A DNA stretch of 63,475 nucleotides from Corallococcus interemptor (GTDB lineage Bacteria > Myxococcota > Myxococcia > Myxococcales > Myxococcaceae). The position numbers and the translations under genes were made by a program. This document shows, piece by piece, positions 1-7,848 of the stretch. The stretch is taken from the NCBI RefSeq assembly GCF_003668875.1, contig NZ_RAWM01000043.1, positions 1 to 63,475 of the forward strand. The letters run 5' to 3'. Position 1 is the first letter of the stretch. Every line of letters starts with the position of its first letter. Below the pieces are notes generated by a model. That model had not been told where the DNA came from, made no database searches, and worked only from the letters and a program-made list of their open reading frames with translations.

Positions 1-723
1 GGCCAGGGGCGCCACGCGCGTCGCGTCCACGTGGGTGGCGGCTTCCGGGCGCGCCGTCAGCGCATCCCAGCGCGCGGCGGCGGGCGGGGGCGGCTCCACG
101 TGCGTGGGCGTGGGCTCGGCGCCCACGGGCTCACGGCTGAAGGCCTCCACCACGGACTCGCGCTGCTGCGCGACGGACACGTTCCACGCGGACGCGGCGA
201 CGGCCTCCGCCACCTCGCGGTGCGACACCGGCGGCACGGCGTCCGCGTCCCAGGCGGACTCCTCGGGCGCGGGGGCCTGCGCCACGTTCCAGCCGGGCGC
301 CGTCTCCTGCGACTCCGGCTCCGAGTCCGACTCCAACCACGGCGCGGGCGGCGACTCCTCCTCCACGCGCGCGGCCTCCGGGGACACCAGCGCGGACAGC
401 GCGTTCGACACGGGCGAGAACGACGGCGCCGTCACGGCCGGCAGCGGCTGCGCGGCGGGGGGCGGAGCCGCGTGCCTGGGCGGTGCGTTGAGCGCGGCCT
501 CCATCGCCTCGGCGGCGGTGGGGCGCGGGCCCGCGCGGCGCTCGATGCGCGAGCGCACCTCGGAGGACAGGTCCGTCGCCTCCGCGACGGGCGGCGCTTC
601 AGGCGCGGCGGGCTCCGAGGCGGCGCTCCCCGTGGGGTCGGCCGGGTCGAGGGCACCGGTCAGCGCCCCCAGACGGAGGCGCGGCTTCGCGCGGGACACG
701 TTCTGTTCGAAGGCTTTCTTCAT
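1..723 (-). CDS. pomX: PomX, cell-division-site positioning protein, N-terminal part (cut by window edge)
   Basis: In Myxococcus xanthus PomX, PomY and PomZ form a cluster on the nucleoid that moves to midcell and guides FtsZ-ring formation; PomX is the scaffold and activates the PomZ ATPase. Here 241 codons are visible before the gene runs off the left edge. The first 22 residues, MKKAFEQNVSRAKPRLRLGA followed by LT, match as I remember it the short N-terminal PomX peptide that stimulates PomZ, including Lys13 and Arg15. The rest of the visible part is Pro/Ala/Glu-rich and probably disordered; the C-terminal coiled coil expected of PomX lies outside the window. The gene starts 8 bases after the pomZ stop, so the two are almost certainly cotranscribed. 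The identification rests on the peptide plus the neighbours. Confidence 0.88.
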   Translation of the reverse strand, partial: MKKAFEQNVSRAKPRLRLGALTGALDPADPTGSAASEPAAPEAPPVAEATDLSSEVRSRIERRAGPRPTAAEAMEAALNAPPRHAAPPPAAQPLPAVTAPSFSPVSNALSALVSPEAARVEEESPPAPWLESDSEPESQETAPGWNVAQAPAPEESAWDADAVPPVSHREVAEAVAASAWNVSVAQQRESVVEAFSREPVGAEPTPTHVEPPPPAAARWDALTARPEAATHVDATRVAPLA

Positions 724-731
724 GGGAAGTC

Positions 732-1694
732 TCAGCCGGCTTTCGTCGCGGTGCCGGCCTTCACCGCCGCGGCGTGCGCGGCCACCAGGCGCGGCAGCAC
801 GTTGTCCAGCATGGCCTGGATGTCGTTGGCGCCCTTGGACGTGGGGTCCGCCACGAACACCGGGCGGCCCTCGCTGGAGGCCTGCGCGAACTTGGTGCAC
901 TGCCGGATGATGGTGGGCAGCAGGTACTCGGGGTAGTGCGTCTGGAGCGCCTCCAGCGCCTCCTTCGCCAGCTTGAAGGTGGCGTTGAAGGAGTTCACCA
1001 CGATGAACACGTGGTCCAGCACGTGGTTCAGGTCCTCCTCCAGGCTCTGCACCGTTTCGAACAGCAGCTTGAGGCCGTGGAAGGACAGGAAGTCCGCGAG
1101 CACCGGAACGAACAGGTCGTTCGCGGCCATCAGCGCGTTCAGGTTGAGCAGGCCGAAGGACGGGGGCGCGTCGAAGACGATGAAGTCGTACTGCGCCTCC
1201 ACGTCCTTGAGCGCGTTGCGCAGCTTGAACTCACGGCCGGACATGGGCATCAGCGCCAGGTCCACCGTGGACATGCTCAGGTTGGACGGGATGAAGTCCA
1301 GGTTGGGCAGGGTGGACTTCTGCACCACCTGCGCGAGCGGCGTCTTGCGGACGAGCACGTCCAGCAGCGTCTTCTCGAAGTCCTCGCCCTCGTAGCCCAG
1401 GCACTTGGTGGCGTGGCCCTGGCTGTCCAGGTCGATGAGGAGGACCGCGTAGCCCAGCTCCGCCAGGCGCCACGCGTAGGACGTGGACAGGGACGTCTTG
1501 CCGGTGCCGCCCTTGAAGTTGAGGAAGAGCTGTTTGCGCAGGCCCGCGGTGGGCGGGAACTTGTTGAGCGTGGTGCGCAGCTCCCACACGTCGTCCGGGC
1601 CGTAGGCGTCCTTGCGCAGCTCCGCGGGGATGGACTTCGGAGTCACGCCGAGCATCTCGGCTACCTGCTTCGAGCTGTACGTCGGCGCTTCCAT
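732..1694 (-). CDS. pomZ: PomZ, ParA/MinD-family ATPase for division-site positioning
   Basis: PomZ is a dimerising ATPase that binds DNA non-specifically when ATP-bound and carries the PomX/PomY cluster over the nucleoid to midcell. The protein is 320 aa. A deviant Walker A motif, KGGTGKTS, starts at residue 61 with Lys66, and LIDLDSQG places Asp90 in the switch position; these numbers coincide with the residues mutated in M. xanthus PomZ. A short helix-turn-helix-like N-terminus (residues 1-30, SSKQVAEMLGVTPKSI) precedes the ATPase. An upstream in-frame codon would give 358 aa, but the ATG at 1694 gives the family length and the expected numbering. It lies 52 bases after pomY and 8 before pomX, in the same direction. 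Confidence 0.93.
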   Translation of the reverse strand: MEAPTYSSKQVAEMLGVTPKSIPAELRKDAYGPDDVWELRTTLNKFPPTAGLRKQLFLNFKGGTGKTSLSTSYAWRLAELGYAVLLIDLDSQGHATKCLGYEGEDFEKTLLDVLVRKTPLAQVVQKSTLPNLDFIPSNLSMSTVDLALMPMSGREFKLRNALKDVEAQYDFIVFDAPPSFGLLNLNALMAANDLFVPVLADFLSFHGLKLLFETVQSLEEDLNHVLDHVFIVVNSFNATFKLAKEALEALQTHYPEYLLPTIIRQCTKFAQASSEGRPVFVADPTSKGANDIQAMLDNVLPRLVAAHAAAVKAGTATKAG

Positions 1695-1746
1695 GAACGA
1701 CCCTTCGGATGACGTGTGAGGCCTGGGCGGGATGCCGCACCTTGCC

Positions 1747-3717
1747 TCAAGCGGCGAAGTATTTGTGCCCCCTTCGCACGATGGCCCCTCGGGCCACCAG
1801 CAGGGCAACAGCCTCCTGGGCCAGCTCCGCGGGAGCAGAGAGCCCGGACGTCAGCTCGGCGAGCGAGCGTCCTCGAACGGCGACCCGCACCTCCTGCAAC
1901 ATCGCCCCACACAGCGCCTCCACGGGAGACGGGCCGCGCTTGGGGGGAACCGGAGGAGCGGAAGGCGCGGGAGCCCGGACGGGAGGGGGCGCGCCCATGG
2001 CGACGAGCGCGGCCTGCACGGGCGTCCGGCGCACGGCGGGAGCGGCCTGGGGCGCGGGCACGGCGGCCACCGGGCGCGAAGGCGGCGCGGAGGCAGGGCC
2101 CGAAGCGAAGGACACGGGCCCACCGTTCGCGACCCGGGCGGGCGCGGGAGCCGCACCGTGCATCACGGCCGGAGCGGCACGGGAAGCCGCCACGGTGGCG
2201 ACCGCGAGCGCGGGGGCGGCCATGGGCGCGGCGGTCCACTGCGAGGTGTTCGCGGCGACGTCCGCGAGCGACACCGGCACGGCGGCGTGCTCGGGAATCG
2301 AAGGGATGGACTGCGGCGCGGCGTGAGCGGCCACCTGCTGCGTGCCCTGCACCGCCACGGGCTGCGAGTCCGCGACCACGGGGGCTACGGGCACGGGCTT
2401 CGCGTCCAGCGTCGCGCGCACGGGCTTCACGGGCAGGGTCGCCAGCCGGCGGATCTCCCGGCGGCGGTGCGCATCATCCAGCGCGACCACCGCGGACACG
2501 TCGTGCCCCAGGATGCGCGACAGGCTCTGCGCCGCCGCCTTGCGCACGCGCGCCTCGCTGTCGTCCAGCGCGCCCAAGAGCAGCGTCCGGGCGTTCTCAC
2601 CCCGGCCCGCGCCCAGCGCCAGCGCGGCCAGCGCGCGGACCTCCGGATCCGTGTCGTGGATCGCGTCCTCGCCCAGCCGCCGCGCCGTCTCCCCCTCCAA
2701 CCCCAGGGCCAACAGCGACGCGCGCCGGCGCACCGAGCGGTCCGAGTCCTTCATCGCCTGCGCCAGGTGCGGCGCCGCGTCCTTCGGGGCCAGCACCAGC
2801 AGCGCCTTCAGCGCCGCGATGCGCACCTCCGGCACCGGCGACGACAGGAGCGGCGACACCACCGACGCGCCCTCCTCCCGGCACAGCCCCGCGAACGCCT
2901 GCACCAGCGCCACCTGCGCCGTCGCGTCCGTCTCCGCGTGCAGCGCCGCCGCCAGCGCGGGGGCCGCCGCCGGATGCGCCAGCGCCTTCAGCCGCTCCGC
3001 CGCCCGCACCCGAGCCGCCGCGTCCGCCGCCGACAGCTCCCGCACGGAGAACCCGAACAGCGTCTCGTCCGTGGTGCTGCCCGCGTGCCCGGACAGCTCC
3101 GCCATCTGCTCCGGGCTCACCCGCAGCCGGCCCTCGCTCTGCAGCCGCTGCGCCTCGCGCGCCACCGGCGACAGCCCCGCATCCGACACGGCCGCCGGGG
3201 CCCGGGGCGGAATGGGCGGCGCGGGACGCTCCGTCCACGGCACGTTCGGCTCGGAGGACTTCAGCGGCACCGCGGGCCCGCTGTACGGCGTGCGCACCGC
3301 GGGCACGTCCCCGCGCAGAATCACCTCGCTGCGCAGCTGCGAGATGAACGACGCCAGGTCGAACCCCAGCTCGTCGGCATCGTCCTCCGCCGCCGCGCGC
3401 GACTGGCCGGAGGAGTGGATCCGGCTCGCGTCCAGCAGCTTCGCCATCAGCTGGTCGCGCTCCAGCCGCAGCGCCTGGTTGAGCCGGGACAGCTCCTCGC
3501 GCTCCGTCTGGGCGCGGGCGCTCTTCACCTCCAGCGACGCCACCTCCCGGCGCAGCTCCAGCTCGCGCTGGTGCCCCGCGGCCAGGTCCTCCTTCAGGTG
3601 GGTCAGCTCGTCGCGCGCGGACGCCAGCTCGCCATGCAACTGCTGCGCACGGGCCTCGAAGTAGACGATCTTTTCGAGTGCGCTCTTGAGCAGCGCGTCC
3701 GGACGCTCGTCACTCAC
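1747..3717 (-). CDS. pomY: PomY, HEAT-repeat division-site protein
   Basis: PomY is the third member of the Pom system and works with PomX and PomZ to recruit and stimulate FtsZ at midcell. The GTG at 3717 gives a 656-aa protein starting VSDERPDALLKSALEKIV. It is preceded by GGGGAGG about 13 bases upstream, whereas the longer reading frame to 3948 has an unlikely basic N-terminus. Regions in order: a coiled coil at about residues 10-95, a Pro-rich linker, HEAT-like helical repeats at about 235-405, a long Ala/Pro/Val-rich segment to about 590, and a compact winged-helix-like tail of about 60 residues ending HKYFAA. This domain order fits PomY. It is the first gene of the likely pomY-pomZ-pomX operon. 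Confidence 0.87.
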   Translation of the reverse strand: MSDERPDALLKSALEKIVYFEARAQQLHGELASARDELTHLKEDLAAGHQRELELRREVASLEVKSARAQTEREELSRLNQALRLERDQLMAKLLDASRIHSSGQSRAAAEDDADELGFDLASFISQLRSEVILRGDVPAVRTPYSGPAVPLKSSEPNVPWTERPAPPIPPRAPAAVSDAGLSPVAREAQRLQSEGRLRVSPEQMAELSGHAGSTTDETLFGFSVRELSAADAAARVRAAERLKALAHPAAAPALAAALHAETDATAQVALVQAFAGLCREEGASVVSPLLSSPVPEVRIAALKALLVLAPKDAAPHLAQAMKDSDRSVRRRASLLALGLEGETARRLGEDAIHDTDPEVRALAALALGAGRGENARTLLLGALDDSEARVRKAAAQSLSRILGHDVSAVVALDDAHRRREIRRLATLPVKPVRATLDAKPVPVAPVVADSQPVAVQGTQQVAAHAAPQSIPSIPEHAAVPVSLADVAANTSQWTAAPMAAPALAVATVAASRAAPAVMHGAAPAPARVANGGPVSFASGPASAPPSRPVAAVPAPQAAPAVRRTPVQAALVAMGAPPPVRAPAPSAPPVPPKRGPSPVEALCGAMLQEVRVAVRGRSLAELTSGLSAPAELAQEAVALLVARGAIVRRGHKYFAA

Positions 3718-3889
3718 GACTGGCTCTGGCCTCCCCGCGAAGGCGCTCGGCGGCGCTCCCCGGTTCGCTTCACCGAAGGGACTCCCCGGTTCCCCGGCTC
3801 GCTGCCGGGGCGGGCACCTTATGTCAGCCCTACGTGCTACGTAAACCACGGAAACACCTGGGGTTTTCCCCCGCCAGGACACGCCGTGA

Positions 3890-3922
3890 TTGACAACGCC
3901 GCCCAGGCCGATTTTTCGGCCT
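3890..3922 (+). promoter_or_regulatory. -35-like TTGACA and perfect hairpin upstream of the nitronate monooxygenase gene
   Basis: TTGACA lies at 3890-3895 and is followed by an exact 7-base inverted repeat with a TTTT loop, AGGCCGATTTTTCGGCCT, at 3905-3922, about 25 bases before the start codon. No good -10 box is visible at 16-18 bases spacing. The palindrome could be an operator or a leader hairpin. The 230-base gap also separates this gene from divergent pomY, so promoters for both should lie here. Confidence 0.35.
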
Positions 3923-3947
3923 CGCGCTCGCGTGCACGCATGGTCCA

Positions 3948-4838
3948 ATGCGGCGCATGGCCCCTTCGCGCATCGACACCGACGTGACCCGGATGTTGGG
4001 CATCCGCTACCCCATCATCGCCGCCCCCATGTTCCTGGTGTCCAACGCGGCGCTGCTGGAGGCCGCCGGGCGCGCGGGAGCGATTGGCGCGGTGCCGTCG
4101 CTCAACTACCGCACCGCGCAGGCGTACCGGGACTTCCTCAACACGTTCCCCCAGGACGTGCCCTTCGGCGTGAACCTCATCCTCAAGTGGGCCGAGCGCC
4201 TGGAGGAGGACGTGGCCGCGACGGTGGAGCGCAAGGTGCCGCTGGTCATCACCAGCCTGGGTGACCCCACGCCCATCGTGGAGCGCGTGCACGCGTACGG
4301 CGGCAAGGTGTGGAGCGACGTGATTTCGCTGCGCCACGCGGAGAAGGCCGTGAAGGCCGGCGTGGACGCGCTCGTCGCGGTGGGCAGCGGCGCGGGTGGC
4401 CACGCGGGCAACTTGAGCCCCATGGTGCTGGGCCCGTGGCTCAAGGCGGAGCTGGGCGTGCCGGTGGTGCTCGCGGGCGCGCTGTCCACCGGGCGCCACC
4501 TGGCCGCCACGCTCGCGCTGGGCATGGACGGCGCGTACGTGGGCACGCGCTTCCTGGCCACGGAAGAGGCCGGCGCCGCGCCCGACTACAAGCAGGCGCT
4601 GGTGGACTCGAGCCCCGAGGACCTGGAGTACACGAAGGAAGTGACGGGCGTGCACGGCAACTTCATCAAGAGCGCGCTGGAGCGCTTCCGCGCGGGCCAG
4701 GGCAAGGCGTGGAAGGACACCTGGAGCGCGGGCCAGGGCGTGGCCTTCGTGAAGGACGTGCTGCCCGCCGCGACCGTCGTCGAGCGCATGGTGCGTGAGT
4801 ACTCCGAGGCCCGCGCCGCGCTGCCGTCCGAATCCTGA
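3948..4838 (+). CDS. Nitronate monooxygenase / 2-nitropropane dioxygenase family flavoprotein
   Basis: This family comprises FMN-dependent TIM-barrel enzymes that oxidise alkyl nitronates, although many members have other or unknown substrates. The 296-aa protein opens with the typical first strand (LGIRYPIIAAPMF) and has the phosphate-binding GSGAGGHAG motif near residue 150, then VVLAGALSTGRHLAATLALG and AYVGTRFLATEE, the FMN-phosphate loop and barrel end expected of the family. An alternative ATG nine bases downstream (3957) is equally possible, and neither has a convincing ribosome-binding site. The gene stands alone, divergent from pomY, and a GC-rich stem-loop follows the stop. The exact substrate cannot be told. 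Confidence 0.85.
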   Translation: MRRMAPSRIDTDVTRMLGIRYPIIAAPMFLVSNAALLEAAGRAGAIGAVPSLNYRTAQAYRDFLNTFPQDVPFGVNLILKWAERLEEDVAATVERKVPLVITSLGDPTPIVERVHAYGGKVWSDVISLRHAEKAVKAGVDALVAVGSGAGGHAGNLSPMVLGPWLKAELGVPVVLAGALSTGRHLAATLALGMDGAYVGTRFLATEEAGAAPDYKQALVDSSPEDLEYTKEVTGVHGNFIKSALERFRAGQGKAWKDTWSAGQGVAFVKDVLPAATVVERMVREYSEARAALPSES

Positions 4839-4872
4839 AGCAGCACTGAAGACCCTTCCGGGTGTGAAGCCC

Positions 4873-4901
4873 CGCTTCCGGCATGAGTCCCGCCGGAAGC
4901 G
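4873..4901 (+). terminator. GC-rich stem-loop after the nitronate monooxygenase gene
   Basis: A perfect 10-base inverted repeat, CGCTTCCGGC and GCCGGAAGCG, with a 9-base loop begins 35 bases after the stop codon at 4838. No T-run follows, so it is either a weak intrinsic terminator or an mRNA 3'-end stabilising hairpin. Confidence 0.5.
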
Positions 4902-5265
4902 CGCGGTCTGCCCGGACCCTCGCTTTCGTCCGCAAGCCCACGAAGCAACCTGGCACGTCGGGCGACCTCGCACGGCCTTCCCGTGACGTCATGGGAGGGG
5001 CGGAAGCGCGCGCGCCTACCACCCCGGTTCGACGCGCGCGACGGGCAAGAAAAATCACCCGGGAAGCCTTGCGAAACGCGTGCGCGAGAACGGCGGAAAC
5101 GGCGGATTGTCGCGGGTTTGCGAGCCCTGTCCGCATGCCCGGAGATGTCAGACCCCACTCGTAATCTGTGTCTCACGAGGTCACGCAAGGCAGCGACTTC
5201 TCCCCGGTACCTCTCCGTCTGAAAAGCGGGGGGAGAAGCTCCTCTTTCGACAGGTTTTGCACGCC
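4902..5265. other. Intergenic stretch before the XRE regulator
   Basis: About 430 bases separate the stop at 4838 from the next start at 5266. Apart from the stem-loop at 4873-4901 and the inverted repeat at 5197-5238, I see no convincing gene. The short frames here lack a good start region and have no recognisable composition. The stretch is probably the promoter region of the XRE gene. Confidence 0.5.
5197..5238 (+). promoter_or_regulatory. Inverted repeat upstream of the XRE regulator
   Basis: CTTCTCCCC at 5197-5205 is repeated inverted as GGGGAGAAG at 5230-5238, 28 bases before the ATG at 5266. Exact 9-base arms with a 24-base spacer directly in front of a DNA-binding regulator suggest an autoregulatory operator or a leader hairpin. 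The right arm also contains the purine-rich sequence GGGGGGAG. Confidence 0.35.
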
Positions 5266-5640
5266 ATGGAACAGCGACTGGCAACCCTCATTGGAAACGC
5301 GGTGCGAGTGGCGCGGCAGCGGCTGGAGCTGACGCAGGCCGATGTCGCCGAGCGCGTCGGCATCGCCACCGAGGTGTACGGCCGTTTGGAGCGCGGGCAC
5401 ATGCTGCCCAGCGTGCGGACGTTGCGGAAGCTGTGCCTCGTGCTCAGCTGTTCGTCGGACGTGCTCCTGGGTTTGAGCGCGACGGCGGCGGTGACGGAGG
5501 ACGGCGCGCCGCAGCTCGCGGAGGATCCGCCGGAGTACCGCGAGCGTCCGGAGGTGCGGCGTCTGATGCGCACCGTGCGCAAGCTGGACTCCCCGCGCCT
5601 GCGCCTCCTGGGGCAGGTGGCGCACGCGCTGGAGCGATGA
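5266..5640 (+). CDS. XRE-family helix-turn-helix transcriptional regulator
   Basis: A 124-aa protein with a lambda-Cro/CI-type helix-turn-helix at residues 9-63: VRVARQRLELTQADVAERVG is the first helix pair, followed by a recognition helix (IATEVYGRLERG) and LPSVRTLRKLCLVLSCSSDVL. The C-terminal half, PEYRERPEVRRLMRTVRKLD, is charged, helical and unassigned, and too short for a sensor domain. The ATG at 5266 is chosen because it begins the HTH module directly; the frame is open further upstream, but that stretch is basic and low-complexity. The gene is alone and convergent with the kinase that ends at 5658. Its target is unknown. Confidence 0.85.
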   Translation: MEQRLATLIGNAVRVARQRLELTQADVAERVGIATEVYGRLERGHMLPSVRTLRKLCLVLSCSSDVLLGLSATAAVTEDGAPQLAEDPPEYRERPEVRRLMRTVRKLDSPRLRLLGQVAHALER

Positions 5641-5657
5641 GGCGCGAAACGCCCGCG

Positions 5658-7064
5658 TTACTCGGCCGCGGGCTCCGCGTCCACGGACGCGGGGGGTTCG
5701 CGGTGCACAGGGGGGGATGAAGTCCCGGCGACGGGCAGCCGGAGGATGAAGCGCGCACCGCCTTCCGCGCGGTTCTCCGCCTCCAGGGTGCCGCCCGCGC
5801 GCGCCACGTAGTCGCGGCAGAGCGCCAGGCCCAGGCCGGTGCCCTTGCCGGGCGGCTTCGTGGTGAAGAAGGGCTCGAAGAGGCGCGGCAGCGCGGCCTC
5901 GGGGATGCCCGGCCCGTTGTCCTCCACCTCCACCCGCACGCGGCCGTCCTCCATGCGCGCGCGCAGCGTCACGTGCGCGGGCTTGCTGGAGCGGGCGGCC
6001 TCCAGCGCGTCCGCGGCGTTGAGCAACAGGTTCACCAGCACCTGCACCAGGTGGCGGGCCGTGACGCGCGCGGGGGACAGCCCCTGTGCCACGTCGCGCT
6101 CCACCACCCCCAGGCTGCGCAGGCGCACCGAGGCCAGCCGCTGCGCCTCGCCCAGCGCCTGCGCGACGTCGCAGGACTCCGCCTCGTCGGGGGCCTCGCG
6201 GGAGAACAGGCGCAGGTCGGTGACGATCTGCTGGATGCGCAGCACGCCCTGCTGTGTCTCATCCAGCACGCGCCGCACGTCCTCCAGGTCGTCGGGGACG
6301 CCGTGCGCCCATTCCTCCTGGAGGTAGTGCAGGTTCGACTTCACGTACGCGAGCGGGTTGTTCACCTCGTGGGCCACGCCCGCGGCCAGCTGCCCCACCA
6401 CCACCAGCCGCTCCACCTCCGCGCGCTGGCGCTCCACGCGCGCGCGGCGCGACTCGCTCTCCGCCAGCTGGCGCAGGGCGTCCACGCGCTCCAGGTGCGC
6501 GTTGCGCTCGGCCGCGCGCAGCTTGCGGAAGGTCTCCGCGCCGTGGGCGGACACCACGAACACGAAGAGCATGCTGAAGCACTGGCTGACGAACGCCGTC
6601 CAGGGCACGTGCGACAGCCACAGCATCAGCACCACCGCCCCCAGCGTCCCCGCCATGGAGATCCACACCGGCAGGCGCTGGCCCGGGATGAAGACGGTGA
6701 TGAGGAGGGGCACCGTGTAGAACGAGGGGAACAGGGGGCTGGCCAGGCCGCCGGTGAGCTCGATGCACACGGTGAGCGACGCCAGGCTGACGGTGCCCGC
6801 GGCGATGCCGCTGAACGGCGGGCGCAGCCACCCCGCGCCCACGACGGCCCCCAGCACCAGGAAGCTGCCGGCCCACGCCAGGTGCACCGCGAGGAAGTCC
6901 GCGCGGAAGCCGCCCAGCAGCACCGGGTGCGCCAGCGAGCCCAGCGTGATGATGAGCGCGCACCACCAATACGTGCGCCGCCGGACCCGCCGGCGGGCCC
7001 GGACTTCGGCGTCCGCGTCATCCCACGCGCTGGAGGTTGGAGGCGTCACCCCGGCCCGGTCCAC
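5658..7064 (-). CDS. Membrane-bound sensor histidine kinase
   Basis: A 468-aa kinase of a two-component system. Residues about 32-175 contain five or six hydrophobic membrane helices with very short loops, so the signal is probably sensed in or near the membrane. A coiled linker (180-220) follows, then the dimerisation/phosphoacceptor domain with GVAHEVNNPL (His232), and an ATPase domain with NLLLNAADAL (N box), VEDNGPGIP (G1), FFTTKPPGKGTGLGL (G2). The tail after residue 440 is Pro-rich. No response regulator is adjacent, so it is an orphan kinase in this window, common in myxobacteria. Its 3' end faces the XRE gene. Confidence 0.9.
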   Translation of the reverse strand: MDRAGVTPPTSSAWDDADAEVRARRRVRRRTYWWCALIITLGSLAHPVLLGGFRADFLAVHLAWAGSFLVLGAVVGAGWLRPPFSGIAAGTVSLASLTVCIELTGGLASPLFPSFYTVPLLITVFIPGQRLPVWISMAGTLGAVVLMLWLSHVPWTAFVSQCFSMLFVFVVSAHGAETFRKLRAAERNAHLERVDALRQLAESESRRARVERQRAEVERLVVVGQLAAGVAHEVNNPLAYVKSNLHYLQEEWAHGVPDDLEDVRRVLDETQQGVLRIQQIVTDLRLFSREAPDEAESCDVAQALGEAQRLASVRLRSLGVVERDVAQGLSPARVTARHLVQVLVNLLLNAADALEAARSSKPAHVTLRARMEDGRVRVEVEDNGPGIPEAALPRLFEPFFTTKPPGKGTGLGLALCRDYVARAGGTLEAENRAEGGARFILRLPVAGTSSPPVHREPPASVDAEPAAE

Positions 7065-7095
7065 CCGGGAGCGCTGCGCGGCGCGAAGTCCCCCT

Positions 7096-7725
7096 TCATG
7101 TCGAGTCCTCCCGTGGACGTCGCAGCCGGCGGGACTTCCCCAAGCGCACCGCGTCCCGTCCCCGTGTCTTCGCCTGTCCGCCGCCGGAGGGCAAGATGGG
7201 GTCGGGACACACCGCCCGGAGCCGGCAGCCCCGGCACTCGGCGCCGCTCCACACGGCGTCGAAGAGGGCGGTCGTCCGGTCGATGGTGTCGAAGTCCTCC
7301 GTCACGAAACCCAGCTCGAAGTTGCGGACATCATCGCCCTTGGCGCCCAGACCCGCGCCGGTGAGGTTGGCACTCCCCAGGTAGACCCAGGCGCCGTCCA
7401 CCACCACCGCCTTGAAGTGGACACGGGGGCACACCTTGAGTTCCAGCCCGCCCTTCACCAGCCGGGAGCGGGCGTCGAACGCGGCCCGGAACGGCCGGCT
7501 GGGCAGCTCCGCGTGCAACAGCCGCAGCGCGACGCCCCGGGCGGCCAGGCCATCCAGCACCTCCAGCAGCGGCACGAACGCCCCCTTCGAGCGCTCCACG
7601 TACATGGCCTTCACGTTGGCGGTGGCCATCCACACCGACTCGCGCGCGTGGGCCAGCTTGCGCAGCACCACCTCCTGGTACAGCGCGCTCCCCGACAGCA
7701 GCTCCGCGTCGATGGGCCTCATCAT
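7096..7725 (-). CDS. Phospholipase-D-like protein with a single HKD motif
   Basis: A 209-aa protein with one complete HKD active-site motif, HFKAVVVD (His103, Lys105, Asp110) followed by GSANLTGAG, as in the PLD superfamily of phosphodiesterases, nucleases and transphosphatidylases. With only one HKD it would have to dimerise, as the Nuc-type nucleases do. The C-terminus holds a Cys cluster, CRGCRLRAVC (164-173), which may bind metal, then a basic tail. No signal peptide is evident, so it may be cytoplasmic. The start MM is at 7725/7722, with GGGTGAC just upstream. It is transcribed away from the tetR gene. Substrate unknown: a nuclease role is as likely as a lipase. Confidence 0.75.
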   Translation of the reverse strand: MMRPIDAELLSGSALYQEVVLRKLAHARESVWMATANVKAMYVERSKGAFVPLLEVLDGLAARGVALRLLHAELPSRPFRAAFDARSRLVKGGLELKVCPRVHFKAVVVDGAWVYLGSANLTGAGLGAKGDDVRNFELGFVTEDFDTIDRTTALFDAVWSGAECRGCRLRAVCPDPILPSGGGQAKTRGRDAVRLGKSRRLRRPREDST

Positions 7726-7812
7726 GTCACCCAGCGTCGCACACGGGATTACACGACACCATCCCCCTCCCCTGCCAAGCGTCCTGCGGTGGAAGAAGAC
7801 CCACGCACCGGG

Positions 7813-7841
7813 TTGACGCGATGACCGGCGGTCATTTAACT
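7813..7841 (+). promoter_or_regulatory. tetR promoter with operator between -35 and -10
   Basis: TTGACG (7813-7818) and TTAACT (7836-7841) are separated by exactly 17 bases. The spacer contains a 7-1-7 palindrome, ATGACCGGCGGTCAT, at 7821-7835. TGACCG/CGGTCA half-sites are typical of TetR-family operators. A repressor bound here would block RNA polymerase directly. Transcription would start around 7847-7850, at or next to the ATG at 7849, so the mRNA may be leaderless. Confidence 0.72.
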
Positions 7842-7848
7842 CCGGGTC

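Noticed and set aside
31..936. Long plus-strand open frames opposite the left-edge gene
   Set aside because: Arg/Gly/His-rich translation without protein-like composition; they mirror the minus-strand pomX and pomZ codons.
4951..4975. Sigma-54-like TGGCACG near the XRE gene
   Set aside because: The -12 element lacks the TTGC consensus at the required spacing.
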